A stretch of 64,000 nt of DNA from contig NZ_SVET01000004.1 of the NCBI RefSeq assembly GCF_015057245.1, forward strand, positions 158,875 through 222,874. The letters are read 5' to 3'. Source of the stretch: Pseudobutyrivibrio ruminis (lineage in GTDB: Bacteria; Bacillota; Clostridia; Lachnospirales; Lachnospiraceae). Positions 18,947 to 28,043 of the stretch are shown piece by piece; the first letter of the stretch is position 1, and each line of letters opens with the position of its first letter. The position numbers were made by a program, and so were the translations under genes. The notes beneath the pieces are model-generated. The model had not been told where the DNA came from and did no database searches. It worked only from the letters and a program-made list of their open reading frames with translations.

Positions 18947-19288
18947 ATGCACGAACTAGCAGTGACACAATATGTTTTTGAATTAGTCAATAAACAGGCC
19001 GAAAAAAACAATCTTTCAAAAGTAAATAGTATTCATTTACTGATTGGGGATCAGTGTGATTATGTACCTGAGATTATTGAGGAATATCTGCAGGTCATGA
19101 GTGAGGGAACACCTCTTGATGGAGTAAAGGTGGATGCCACAGTTAAGGAATCGAAGGTTGTATGCAAGGACTGTGGAGCAGAGTTTACCAGACACGAATT
19201 CAAGGATGTTTGCTTAAAATGTGGAAGTGACAATTTAAAACTTAATCGATGCACAGATTTTATAGTGGAAAGAATCGAGGCAGAGTAA
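18947..19288 (+). CDS. hypA: Hydrogenase/urease nickel metallochaperone HypA
   Basis: A 113-residue protein that inserts nickel during [NiFe]-hydrogenase maturation. The N-terminus begins Met-His-Glu, the family's nickel site, and two CxxC pairs (VCKDCG and CLKCG) form the zinc site. No hypB, other hyp gene or hydrogenase structural gene is nearby; instead a formate/nitrite transporter follows after 21 bases in the same operon. Either hydrogenase genes lie elsewhere or this HypA serves another nickel enzyme. Confidence 0.93.
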   Translation: MHELAVTQYVFELVNKQAEKNNLSKVNSIHLLIGDQCDYVPEIIEEYLQVMSEGTPLDGVKVDATVKESKVVCKDCGAEFTRHEFKDVCLKCGSDNLKLNRCTDFIVERIEAE

Positions 19289-19309
19289 AGTTTTAGAAGG
19301 GGAGGTCAT

Positions 19310-20143
19310 ATGGACAAAGTTTTCAATTCACCAGAAGAGGTGATAGAGGCAAATATTTGTGGAGGGGAGAAGAAGATTAGCCTTCCACTTCCAAAGATGA
19401 TATTGCTTGGAATTATGGCAGGAGCATTTATTGCTCTTGGAGCTGCCACCAGTTCAACAGCTGCTCATGCAGTAACAAATGTGGGGCTTTCTCGTTTTGT
19501 GGCGGGAGCTATTTTCCCAGTAGGACTTATGCTTATCACATTTATTGGTGGAGAGCTTTTCACAGGCAACTGTCTTACATCAATGGGGGCAATGGACCAC
19601 AGATTTTCTTGGGGAAAGGTGGTCAGAGATCTTTGTATCATTTGGTTATCTAATTTAGTAGGAGCCTTAATCATAGTGGCTCTCACTTATTTCTCAGGAA
19701 ATCTTGACTATTCAGCAGGTTTGCTAGGTGCATACTCAATAAAGGTTGCTCTTGGCAAAGCTACAATCACTCCTATAAAAGGTATTGCATCGGGAATACT
19801 TTGTAATATTCTGGTTTGTGCCGCCATCTTAATGGGAGCAGCATCAAAGGATATTTCTGGTAAGGTTTGGGCTATTTTCTTTCCTATCATGGCATTTGTG
19901 GTAGGTGGATTTGAGCACTGTGTGGCAAATATGTTTTATATTCCAATGGGCATGCTTGCCGCTACCAATGATACATACGTTGCAAAGGCAGCAGAGGCAT
20001 ACGGTATCACCGCAGATCAGCTTGCTAATCTTTCTGTGGCTGGATTTTTTGCAAATCAAATTCCAGTTACAATCGGAAATATCTTAGGCGGAATGATTTT
20101 TGTTGGTTTGCCATGCTATTTGGCTCACTGCAAAAAGAATTAG
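19310..20143 (+). CDS. Formate/nitrite transporter (FNT family)
   Basis: A 277-residue channel-like transporter with six hydrophobic helices. Motifs typical of FocA/NirC/HSC are visible: GGELFTGNC near residue 83 and GFEHCVANM near 200. It would export or import formate, nitrite or hydrosulfide. In a butyrate-forming fermenter formate export is plausible, and adjacency to hypA fits a formate/hydrogen link; the true substrate cannot be read. AGGGGAGG precedes the ATG. Confidence 0.92.
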   Translation: MDKVFNSPEEVIEANICGGEKKISLPLPKMILLGIMAGAFIALGAATSSTAAHAVTNVGLSRFVAGAIFPVGLMLITFIGGELFTGNCLTSMGAMDHRFSWGKVVRDLCIIWLSNLVGALIIVALTYFSGNLDYSAGLLGAYSIKVALGKATITPIKGIASGILCNILVCAAILMGAASKDISGKVWAIFFPIMAFVVGGFEHCVANMFYIPMGMLAATNDTYVAKAAEAYGITADQLANLSVAGFFANQIPVTIGNILGGMIFVGLPCYLAHCKKN

Positions 20144-20176
20144 CATAATACAGACTAAATAATTGAGGTGTTATAT

Positions 20177-20872
20177 ATGGTAAATACGATAATAGATTAC
20201 TTGCAGGGCATGGATGATTTGGCAGTAGCAATTAGATTGGTGATAGCAACAGCTTGTGGCAGTCTTATTGGCTGGGAGCGTGTAGTTAGAAGACACAGTG
20301 CAGGTATTCGTACCTTTGCACTTGTTAGCTTAGGTTCAGCAGTTGCTACAGTTTTAAATATCTATCTGGCACTCATTCCAGAGCTTAATGCCGATGTAAG
20401 CCGTATTCCAGCAGGTGTTGTAAGTGGAATTGGCTTCCTTGGTGCAGGAACTATTCTTGTTACAGGTAGAAATCAAATAAAAGGTCTTACAACAGCAGCA
20501 ACACTTTGGGTTGCTTCATGTATGGGCATGGCCTTTGGTGCAGGATATTTATCAGTGGGGTTTGTATGTTTTGGTCTTGTGCTTATTGCAAATCTGCTGC
20601 TCATGCACCTTAGCACACGTGTTGAGGAAAACAGCCGTTATGTAAGCTTGTACATCGAAGTAGAAGAGACAAACGGTATTAAGAAGCTTCGTAAAAGCTT
20701 CATGGAAATGGGCTATCAAATCACTAGCATGAACAAGACAAAGGATAAGACCTTATCTGGTACTGATACAGCACTTATGATTGATTTGGACTTCAAGAAG
20801 AGACATTCACACTTAAAGCTTATAGATGATCTTAACAATCTTGATTTTGTAAGTTATGTTGAAGAGGTTTAA
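20177..20872 (+). CDS. MgtC/SapB-family membrane protein
   Basis: A 231-residue protein whose N-terminal 140 residues hold about four helices with the family signature (GSLIGWERVVRR; RIPAGVVSGIGFLGAGTI), followed by a soluble ACT-like C-terminal domain. MgtC proteins modulate Mg homeostasis or ATP synthase in pathogens; the role in commensals is unclear. The ATG at 20177 is preferred over an in-frame GTG at 20168 because GAGGTG lies at 20165-20170. The gene is third in the hypA operon, with 33 bases before and 21 after. Confidence 0.88.
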   Translation: MVNTIIDYLQGMDDLAVAIRLVIATACGSLIGWERVVRRHSAGIRTFALVSLGSAVATVLNIYLALIPELNADVSRIPAGVVSGIGFLGAGTILVTGRNQIKGLTTAATLWVASCMGMAFGAGYLSVGFVCFGLVLIANLLLMHLSTRVEENSRYVSLYIEVEETNGIKKLRKSFMEMGYQITSMNKTKDKTLSGTDTALMIDLDFKKRHSHLKLIDDLNNLDFVSYVEEV

Positions 20873-20893
20873 ATAAATATTGGGAGGGCGATT

Positions 20894-22471
20894 ATGATTA
20901 GAGAAGGTAAGATTTGGGTTGCAAATACGGAAAAGTCAGAACCGGTATATTTATTACCACAGATGTCAAATAGACATGGGCTTATCGCTGGTGCCACAGG
21001 TACAGGAAAGACCATTACGCTGAAGGTTTTGGCAGAATCATTTTCCGACATGGGAGTGCCTGTCTTTCTTGCAGATGTAAAAGGGGACATTGCAGGAATG
21101 ATTAATCCAGGCCAGGATAGTGCAGATATGCAGGAGCGCATTAAAAGGTTTGGACTTGATAAGGCCGGCTTTGAGTACCATGGATATCCTGTTACTCTTT
21201 GGGATATCTACGGCAAAAATGGTATTCAGGCACGTACTACAATTACGGAAATGGGCCCACTTTTACTTTCTAGAATTCTTGGCTTAACTGATAATCAAAG
21301 TAGCATACTTTCCATCGTGTTTAAAATTGCAGATGAAAGCAATCTTGCCTTAATAGATACAAAAGATTTAAAGTCCATGCTTAACTATGTGGCTGATAAT
21401 AACAAGGAATTTGAAGCTGACTATGGAACTCTTAATAAGCAAAGCATCGGTGTTATTCAGAGAGCTGTAGTTTCTCTTGAAATGGCCGGAGGAGATAAGT
21501 TCTTTGGTGAGCCTGCTCTTGATATCAGAGATTTCCTTACACTGGGGGAGCAGGGCAGAGGCATGATACATATTTTGGATAGTCAAAGCCTTGTAAACGA
21601 TGGCAGATTATATTCTACATTCCTTCTTTGGCTTCTTTCAGAACTCTTTGAAACCATGCCAGAGGTAGGTGATTTGGACAAGCCAAAGATGGTATTCTTC
21701 TTTGATGAAGCTCATCTTTTATTCAACGATACACCGAAGCCACTGCTTGATAAGATTGAGCAGGTGGTAAAGCTTATTCGTTCAAAGGGAGTAGGAGTAT
21801 TTTTCGTAACACAGAATCCACGTGATATTCCAGATGGAGTATTGGCTCAGCTGGGCAATAAGGTGCAGCATGCGCTTCACGCATACACTCCAGCAGAGCA
21901 AAAGGCTGTAAAGGCAGCGGCAGATTCCTTCAGAGAAAATCCTGCATTCAAGACAGCAGATGTAATCGAAGCCCTTGGAACAGGAGAGGCAGTTGTTTCA
22001 TTTTTGCAGGAGGATGGCACTCCATCAATTGTAGAAAAGGTTGCTATTTTGCCACCTCAGTCCCAGATGGGTGGAATTGATGATGCTTCTAGAGATAAGG
22101 CCATAAAGTCTAGTATGCTCTATTCTAAATATGCAAATGGTGTAGATGCTGAGTCAGCCTACGAACTACTTCTTCGTATGGGTGTAGAAAAGGAACAGGC
22201 AGAAGCTCTTGCAAAAGAAGAGGAAGAAGCTGCAAAAGCCAAGGCAAAAGAGGAGGCTGCAGCAGCAAAAGCAGCAGAGCGTGAGAAGGAAAAGGAAGCC
22301 AATCGCAAGAAGCGCGCAGCAAAATCAGTAGGTACAACTGTGGCAGGCACTGTAGGACGTGAGCTTGGCAAAAAGGTCGGCAAGCAAATCGGAGGTAAGT
22401 TTGGCCAGACACTTGGTGGCAACACTGGCGCTCAGTTGTTTAGAGGTATCCTTAATACCTTAATCAAGTAA
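20894..22471 (+). CDS. HerA-like ATPase (DUF853 family)
   Basis: A 525-residue cytoplasmic ATPase related to HerA/FtsK translocases. Walker A is GATGTGKT (G33-T40) and Walker B is MVFFFDEAH (about 265-273); FVTQNPRDIP follows as the sensor-like segment. Residues 430-480 form a charged Ala/Lys/Glu-rich stretch, probably a coiled coil, and the tail is Gly-rich. The family is widespread, but its biological role is poorly known. It ends the hypA operon; the next gene has its own promoter. Confidence 0.9.
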   Translation: MIREGKIWVANTEKSEPVYLLPQMSNRHGLIAGATGTGKTITLKVLAESFSDMGVPVFLADVKGDIAGMINPGQDSADMQERIKRFGLDKAGFEYHGYPVTLWDIYGKNGIQARTTITEMGPLLLSRILGLTDNQSSILSIVFKIADESNLALIDTKDLKSMLNYVADNNKEFEADYGTLNKQSIGVIQRAVVSLEMAGGDKFFGEPALDIRDFLTLGEQGRGMIHILDSQSLVNDGRLYSTFLLWLLSELFETMPEVGDLDKPKMVFFFDEAHLLFNDTPKPLLDKIEQVVKLIRSKGVGVFFVTQNPRDIPDGVLAQLGNKVQHALHAYTPAEQKAVKAAADSFRENPAFKTADVIEALGTGEAVVSFLQEDGTPSIVEKVAILPPQSQMGGIDDASRDKAIKSSMLYSKYANGVDAESAYELLLRMGVEKEQAEALAKEEEEAAKAKAKEEAAAAKAAEREKEKEANRKKRAAKSVGTTVAGTVGRELGKKVGKQIGGKFGQTLGGNTGAQLFRGILNTLIK

Positions 22472-22485
22472 AAATCTAGCTAAAT

Positions 22486-22514
22486 TTGACTATAATATCC
22501 ATGATTGCTAAAAT
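22486..22514 (+). promoter_or_regulatory. Strong promoter of the surface-acylation operon
   Basis: -35 TTGACT (22486-22491), exactly 17 bases, -10 TAAAAT (22509-22514). The expected transcription start is about 30 bases before the transglutaminase gene. Confidence 0.75.
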
Positions 22515-22550
22515 TATCCTTGAGTGTAAACGCTCGGGAGAATATGTATC

Positions 22551-23813
22551 ATGGGAATGACAAAATCGTCAAAAAATAATAAGAAAAAAACTAGAAAGAT
22601 ATATAGGCTTTTCATACCATTAGCAGCTGTTATTGCAGTCTGCTTAGGTGTGGGAGCCTATTTTTATTATGATTACTCAAACAGGGTATATTCCAGCTGT
22701 GTTGTAGAGCTTGGTGGGGAAGTTTCTGCAGCAGATTTTCTGAAGAATCCGGATCAGACAGCGGAGTTTACAAGTGACACAGTTATCACCACTGATTTCC
22801 CTGGTACCTATGATGTAGGGATTGTATCTGGTAAATATACCTATCAGTGCACTTTGGAAGTGCAGGATACTGTTGCTCCAGAGCTTACTGTAAAGCAGTT
22901 GACTCGCACAAAGGAAGAAATTCCAGCAGCCCAGGATTTTGTTGAATCTGTAAGTGATTTATCTGGGGATGTTTCAGTATATTTTGGTGAGGCCATAAGC
23001 TTTGATAATTATGGTCAGATTCCTATCACTATTGTTGCTGAGGATGGCTCAGGCAACAAGACAGAAGCAGATACAGTTCTAAATCTCGTTCAGGAATACG
23101 ATATCGAGCCGCCAGTTATTGAGGGCCAGCTTGATAAAACTGTCTACGCAGGTACATCTGTAAGCTTCAAAACGGACGTGGTTGTTACTGACAATGTGGA
23201 CACCGATATTGAGGTTCAGGTGGACAGCAGCAAGGTTGATTTGGATACCCCTGGTGAGTACACCGTAGTTTATACCGCCACAGATTCCATGGGCAACATG
23301 GATTTAAAGGAAGGCACAGTCACCGTCATTCAGCAGGAATACACAGAGGAAGAAGTATTCGCTTTAGCAGATGAGGTTCTTGCAGAGATAATCACTGATG
23401 ATATGTCTGCTTATGACAAGGCTCATGCTATTTATGTGTGGGTGCAGGGTAATATCGGTTACAGCGAAAGTGATGATAGCGGAGATTGGTTAAAGGGGGC
23501 CTACGATGGCCTTAAAAACAGGCATGGCGACTGCTACAATTATTTCGCAGTTAGCAAGGCTTTGCTTACAAGGGCAGGCATTCCAAATGAGGATATCGAA
23601 ATCATTCCAACCGCCACAAGACATCATTATTGGAATGTAATTGATTGTGGTGAAGGCTGGCGCCATTTTGACACTACACCACGATTGGACAAAAGCTTCA
23701 AAGGCTTCTATCTGACAGACGAGGAATTAATGACATACTCAGATGCTCATTATCATTCCCACAACTACGATAGAGAAATTTACACATATTTTAACGACAG
23801 TCAGGAGCAATAA
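22551..23813 (+). CDS. Membrane-anchored transglutaminase-like protein with Ig-like domains
   Basis: A 420-residue protein: basic N-terminus, one transmembrane helix (about 20-43), two or three Ig-like/cadherin-like beta domains containing D-x-x-P-P and DSMGN-type turns (about 55-265), and a C-terminal transglutaminase-like domain with the triad C328 (RHGDCYNY), H359 (RHHYWNV) and D374 (HFDTTPR). It should sit outside the membrane and act as a peptidase or amide-forming enzyme on cell-wall or surface peptides. It is the first gene of an operon whose other members look like a D-amino acid/acyl transfer system. The stop is 6 bases before the racemase start. Confidence 0.88.
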   Translation: MGMTKSSKNNKKKTRKIYRLFIPLAAVIAVCLGVGAYFYYDYSNRVYSSCVVELGGEVSAADFLKNPDQTAEFTSDTVITTDFPGTYDVGIVSGKYTYQCTLEVQDTVAPELTVKQLTRTKEEIPAAQDFVESVSDLSGDVSVYFGEAISFDNYGQIPITIVAEDGSGNKTEADTVLNLVQEYDIEPPVIEGQLDKTVYAGTSVSFKTDVVVTDNVDTDIEVQVDSSKVDLDTPGEYTVVYTATDSMGNMDLKEGTVTVIQQEYTEEEVFALADEVLAEIITDDMSAYDKAHAIYVWVQGNIGYSESDDSGDWLKGAYDGLKNRHGDCYNYFAVSKALLTRAGIPNEDIEIIPTATRHHYWNVIDCGEGWRHFDTTPRLDKSFKGFYLTDEELMTYSDAHYHSHNYDREIYTYFNDSQEQ

Positions 23814-23819
23814 GGGAGA

Positions 23820-24539
23820 ATGAAAAAGTTAGGGATAATAGGTGGCCTAGGACCTATGGCTACAGCATATTTTATGCGCCGCATTATAGAGATGACAGAT
23901 GCAGCCACCGACCAGGATAATATTGAAATGGTGATTTATAATTCGCCATCTATTCCAGACCGCACAGGCTACATTTTGGACAATACAAAGGAAAGTCCAC
24001 TGCCAAAGATTATAGATTTGGCAAATCGCCTGGAGTTGCAGGACGTTGATTACATAGCAATTCCATGTATCACTGCACACTATTTCCATCAGCAGATAGC
24101 AAAGAGTGTGGATGTGCCAGTTTCCAATGGAATTAGAGAAGCAGCAGATTATTTATCAGAGCATGGTATAAAAAAGGTTGGCATTATGGCCACCGATGGA
24201 ACAGTTTCAACCAGGCTTTTTGACTCCGTATTTATGGATTATGGCATTCAGTGTGTTTACCCGGATGGGGAATATCAAAAGCTTGTAATGAGCATCATTT
24301 ATGATGAGGTAAAGGCAGGCAAGCCTGTTTCCATGAAGGAGTTTGAGCTGGTTAAAAATCAGCTTTTAGCTTCCGGTGCAGAAGTAGTTATTTTAGGATG
24401 TACAGAGCTTTCTATAGCAAAAAGAGATAATCATATAGAAGGTGTTCTTGACATAATAGATGTTTTGGCAAGGGATTGCGTAATGAAGTGCGCAAAGCTT
24501 AGACCAGAATACAAAGAACTAATAAAAGAAGGAAAGTAA
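23820..24539 (+). CDS. Aspartate/glutamate-type amino acid racemase
   Basis: A 239-residue cofactor-independent racemase. The N-terminus MKKLGIIGGLGPMAT and the two catalytic cysteines, C83 in IPCITAH (usually C-N-T-A-H) and C194 in LGCTEL, are intact. The specificity (Asp, Glu or a broad RacX-type range) cannot be told. Its place directly before an amino-acid adenylation enzyme, one base apart, suggests that it makes the D-amino acid activated there. It could alternatively serve peptidoglycan. Confidence 0.88.
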   Translation: MKKLGIIGGLGPMATAYFMRRIIEMTDAATDQDNIEMVIYNSPSIPDRTGYILDNTKESPLPKIIDLANRLELQDVDYIAIPCITAHYFHQQIAKSVDVPVSNGIREAADYLSEHGIKKVGIMATDGTVSTRLFDSVFMDYGIQCVYPDGEYQKLVMSIIYDEVKAGKPVSMKEFELVKNQLLASGAEVVILGCTELSIAKRDNHIEGVLDIIDVLARDCVMKCAKLRPEYKELIKEGK

Positions 24540-24540
24540 G

Positions 24541-26052
24541 ATGCAAAACAATGTTTTAGACTACATAGACGAGAGTCTAGTGAGAGTCCCAGAAAAGGTG
24601 GCTTATGCCGATGATGAGGTTCAGCTTACATTTTCCGATGTTAAAAACATCATGGATTCTGTAGGAACAAACCTCCTTGAGATGGGATGCAGCAGAGAGC
24701 CAGTAATTGTATTTATGAAGAAGAGCCCAAATACAATTGCTACTTTCTTTGGAGTAATCAATGCAGGATGCTACTACGTACCAATCGATAGCGAAATGCC
24801 TGCTACACGTATTCAGCTTATTCTTGAAAACTGCAAGCCAAGGGTTATCATCTGCGATGATTCCACAGTGGATATTGCAGAAGGTTTTGAGTATAAAGCT
24901 AAGGTTTTATTGTTCAAAGATATGGTAAATACCAAGCCAGATGTGGATAAGCTTGCTTTAGTTAGAAAGAAGGCCATCGATACAGATCCAATCTATATCG
25001 TATTTACATCAGGCTCCACAGGAGTTCCAAAGGGTGTATGTGCTTGCCACCGTTCAGTAATCGATTATATCGAGCAGCTTTCAGAGACTCTTGGATTTAA
25101 TGAGGATACAGTTTTTGGAAACCAGACACCACTTTATTTTGATGCCTGTCTCAAGGAGCTTTATCCAACGCTGAAGTTTGGGGCAACCACTTATCTGATT
25201 CCACATTCATACTTCATGTTCCCAATCAAGCTTGTGGAATACATTAATGAGCATAACATCAATACAGTTTGCTGGGTTGTATCAGCCCTTACAATGATTA
25301 GTGCTTTCAAGACCTTTGATACTGTCGTACCACACACATTGAAAACAATCGCTTTCGGTAGCGAGGTTTTCCCAATCAAACAATTTAGATTGTGGAGAGC
25401 AGCAGTGCCAGAAGCAAAGTTCTTCAATCTCTACGGACCAACAGAGGGGACCGGAATGTGCTGCTACTATCCAGTGGAAAGGGAGTTTGCTGACGATGAG
25501 GTTATTCCTGTAGGCTTCCCATTTAAAAACACAGAAATCATGCTTTTAAAGGAAGACAATACACTGGCTGCTGATGGAGAGCAGGGTGAAATCTGCATCA
25601 GAGGAACATCAGTAACCCTTGGATATTACAACAATCCAGAGAAGACTTCTGAGGCTTATGTTCAGAACCCATTGAACACAGCGTACCCAGAAATCATATA
25701 TAGAACTGGTGACATAGGTCACATCAACGAATACGGTGAGCTTGTGTTCCATTCAAGAAAAGATTTCCAAATCAAGCACATGGGACATCGTATCGAGCTT
25801 GGGGAAATCGAAGCAAATGTAAACCTTGTGCCAGAGATAAAGCTTTCGGGCTGCATCTACGCCAAGGAACAAGGCAAAATAGTGCTTTACTATGTGGGAG
25901 ACATCACAGAAGGTGACCTTATCAAAGCCCTGAAGACCAAGCTTCCACGTTACATGCTACCAAACAAAGTGAATCGCTTAGAAAACATGCCATTCACCGC
26001 CAATGGTAAAATAGACCGTGTAAGCTTAACCAAAATGTATCAAAAAGCCTAG
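24541..26052 (+). CDS. DltA-like amino acid adenylation enzyme
   Basis: A 503-residue ANL-superfamily ligase that activates a carboxylic acid with ATP and loads it on a carrier protein. Core motifs are FTSGSTGVPKG (about 155-165), the GPTEGTG loop, YRTGDIG and the terminal NGKIDR lysine loop. The length and a carrier protein encoded downstream match D-alanine:carrier protein ligase DltA, which makes D-alanyl esters of teichoic acids. The upstream racemase leaves open another D-amino acid. An 83-nt hairpin repeat separates it from the carrier protein gene. Confidence 0.85.
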   Translation: MQNNVLDYIDESLVRVPEKVAYADDEVQLTFSDVKNIMDSVGTNLLEMGCSREPVIVFMKKSPNTIATFFGVINAGCYYVPIDSEMPATRIQLILENCKPRVIICDDSTVDIAEGFEYKAKVLLFKDMVNTKPDVDKLALVRKKAIDTDPIYIVFTSGSTGVPKGVCACHRSVIDYIEQLSETLGFNEDTVFGNQTPLYFDACLKELYPTLKFGATTYLIPHSYFMFPIKLVEYINEHNINTVCWVVSALTMISAFKTFDTVVPHTLKTIAFGSEVFPIKQFRLWRAAVPEAKFFNLYGPTEGTGMCCYYPVEREFADDEVIPVGFPFKNTEIMLLKEDNTLAADGEQGEICIRGTSVTLGYYNNPEKTSEAYVQNPLNTAYPEIIYRTGDIGHINEYGELVFHSRKDFQIKHMGHRIELGEIEANVNLVPEIKLSGCIYAKEQGKIVLYYVGDITEGDLIKALKTKLPRYMLPNKVNRLENMPFTANGKIDRVSLTKMYQKA

Positions 26053-26055
26053 TCC

Positions 26056-26138
26056 GCTGGTTACGCCTACAAGCCTGAGTATTTCTCCGCTCAACGCATG
26101 TTTCGCTTGAGAAATCTCAGAGCTTGTTATCTACCAGC
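26056..26138 (+). repeat. Intercistronic hairpin repeat, copy A
   Basis: Outer arms GCTGGT (26056-26061) and ACCAGC (26133-26138); inner helix 26070-26087 with 26109-26126, 17 bp with a bulged A at 26121 and a bulged T at 26080. There is no T run after it. The reverse complement of 60056-60139 aligns along its full length (shared TACGC, CAAGCC, CATGT and AGCTTG blocks), so it is one member of a repeat family. The two copies differ by compensatory pair changes. It lies inside an operon, between the adenylation and carrier genes. Confidence 0.8.
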
Positions 26139-26204
26139 TCATAGAAATAATTTATATTTGCAGCCACACAGTCTAGGCATGCACGAGAAAGGAGTACGAA
26201 AAAG

Positions 26205-26438
26205 ATGGAAGAGTTATTAGAGATTTTGGAGGATTTACATCCTGAGGTTGATTTTGAGACAGCCACAGATTTAGTTGACGGAGGTATCCTTGATTCATTT
26301 GATATTGTTTCTTTGATTTCAGAGATCAACGAGACATTTGATGTTACTATCGGAGCTGCAGAGCTTACACCAGAAAACTTCAATTCCGCAGAAGCAATCT
26401 ATGCTTTGATTAAGGAAAAGCTAGACGACGAGGACTAA
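26205..26438 (+). CDS. D-alanyl carrier protein-like acyl carrier (DltC-like)
   Basis: A 77-residue acidic four-helix carrier. S31 in GGILDSFDIV is the expected phosphopantetheine site (most ACPs have DSL). AGAAAGGAG precedes the ATG. It sits between the adenylation gene and the MBOAT gene, whose start follows by 3 bases, and should carry the activated amino acid to the membrane acyltransferase. Confidence 0.88.
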   Translation: MEELLEILEDLHPEVDFETATDLVDGGILDSFDIVSLISEINETFDVTIGAAELTPENFNSAEAIYALIKEKLDDED

Positions 26439-26441
26439 AGA

Positions 26442-28034
26442 ATGCTTTTTACTTCATATGGATTTATAGGATTTTTGCTGGCAGTATTTGTGCTGTATTA
26501 TCTGATTCCTAAAAAGATGCAGTGGCCATTTTTACTTATTGCCAGCTACATTTTTTATTTTATAGCAGATCCTAGATATTTAATTTTTATTGCTATCACA
26601 ACTGTTTCTACCTTTTATGGTGCAAAGGTTATTTCAGATAAAAAGGTGGCCTTTGATGGATGGTTTAAGGAGCATAAAAAGGAATATGAAAAGGAAGAAC
26701 GTAAGGCACTAAAGGCAAAGGAGCATAGTGCTGAAAAGAAAATCTTTTTGGCATGCCTTCTATTTAATTTAGGTATTCTTGCAGTTACAAAATATACCAA
26801 CTTTACCATTGCCAATATCAATTCATTGTTGGCAGCATTTGGTAGAGCAGACGGGATTTCTTTTGTAGATTTAATCATTCCAATGGGAATTTCTTTCTAC
26901 ACATTCCAGTCTATGGGCTATCTCATTGATGTTTACAATGGCAAGCATGAAGCACAGGACAACCTTTTCAAGTTTGCTTTATTCGTATCATTTTTCCCAC
27001 AGTTAGTTCAGGGACCTATTAGCAGATACCATGATTTGAGCCAGACTCTTTATGAGGAGCACAGCTTTAATTGGAAGACAGTAAGCTTTGGATTAGAGCG
27101 TATTCTATGGGGCTTTTTCAAAAAGCTTGTTATCGCAGATAGAATACTTGTGGCTGTTCAGGCAATCATTGCAGACACAGATACCTACAACGGTTTCTAT
27201 GCATTTGCTGGCGCAATGTTTTATGCACTTGAGCTTTATGCAGATTTCACAGGTGGAATTGATATTACCATTGGTGTGGCAGAGACTATGGGAATCAAGG
27301 TTACAGAAAACTTTATTCGCCCATACTTTTCAAAGAATATCAAGGAATACTGGAATAGATGGCATATCACCATGGGTACATGGTTTACCGATTACATTTT
27401 CTATCCAATCAGTGCCAGCCAGTTTATGATGAAGCTTTCAAAAAAGAGTAGAGCTCGCCTTGGAAACAACCTTGGTAAAAGAGTGCCAGTTTATCTTTCA
27501 AGCTTTATCGTTTGGTTTACAACCGGTATTTGGCATGGAGCAAGCTGGAACTTTATTGTATGGGGACTTGGCAACTTTGTAGTTATCATGATTTCACAGG
27601 AACTTGAGCCATTTTATCGCTGGTTCCACTCAAAGGTGCATGTGCAGGGTACATTTGGCTGGAGACTATTCCAGGTAATCAGAACAGTTCTTATTATGTC
27701 CAGCCTTCGTATGTTTGATTGCTACAGAGATGTGCCACTTACATTTAAAATGTTCGGAAGCATTTTCAGCAAGTCAAGCCTTAGCCAGCTAAATGCCCAG
27801 GCGTTCATTGGCATGGGGCTTACAGGATTTGATTATCTTGTAGTGTTTGTGGGAATGCTTATCCTTGTAACAGTCAGTCTTATTGGAAGAAGTGGATGTG
27901 TGCGTGAAAAGATTTATGGTCTGGCTGCACCATTTCGTTTCATTATTTGGTATGGACTTTTTATGGCTACTTTAGTATTTGGTGCATATGGCATCGGCTA
28001 TTCAGCTAGCCAATTTATTTACAATCAGTTTTAG
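26442..28034 (+). CDS. MBOAT acyltransferase (DltB/AlgI-like)
   Basis: A 530-residue membrane protein with about ten or more helices. MBOAT signatures are RWHITMGTWFTDY (H308) and the catalytic-histidine motif TGIWHGASWN (H365). A charged Lys/Glu-rich insertion near residues 80-105 is predicted to be cytoplasmic. The protein would pass the activated acyl group from the carrier across the membrane to a surface polymer. It is longer than classical DltB and resembles the AlgI group in its N-terminus, so polymer O-acylation with a non-alanyl group is also possible. Confidence 0.88.
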   Translation: MLFTSYGFIGFLLAVFVLYYLIPKKMQWPFLLIASYIFYFIADPRYLIFIAITTVSTFYGAKVISDKKVAFDGWFKEHKKEYEKEERKALKAKEHSAEKKIFLACLLFNLGILAVTKYTNFTIANINSLLAAFGRADGISFVDLIIPMGISFYTFQSMGYLIDVYNGKHEAQDNLFKFALFVSFFPQLVQGPISRYHDLSQTLYEEHSFNWKTVSFGLERILWGFFKKLVIADRILVAVQAIIADTDTYNGFYAFAGAMFYALELYADFTGGIDITIGVAETMGIKVTENFIRPYFSKNIKEYWNRWHITMGTWFTDYIFYPISASQFMMKLSKKSRARLGNNLGKRVPVYLSSFIVWFTTGIWHGASWNFIVWGLGNFVVIMISQELEPFYRWFHSKVHVQGTFGWRLFQVIRTVLIMSSLRMFDCYRDVPLTFKMFGSIFSKSSLSQLNAQAFIGMGLTGFDYLVVFVGMLILVTVSLIGRSGCVREKIYGLAAPFRFIIWYGLFMATLVFGAYGIGYSASQFIYNQF

Positions 28035-28043
28035 TCGGAGGGT

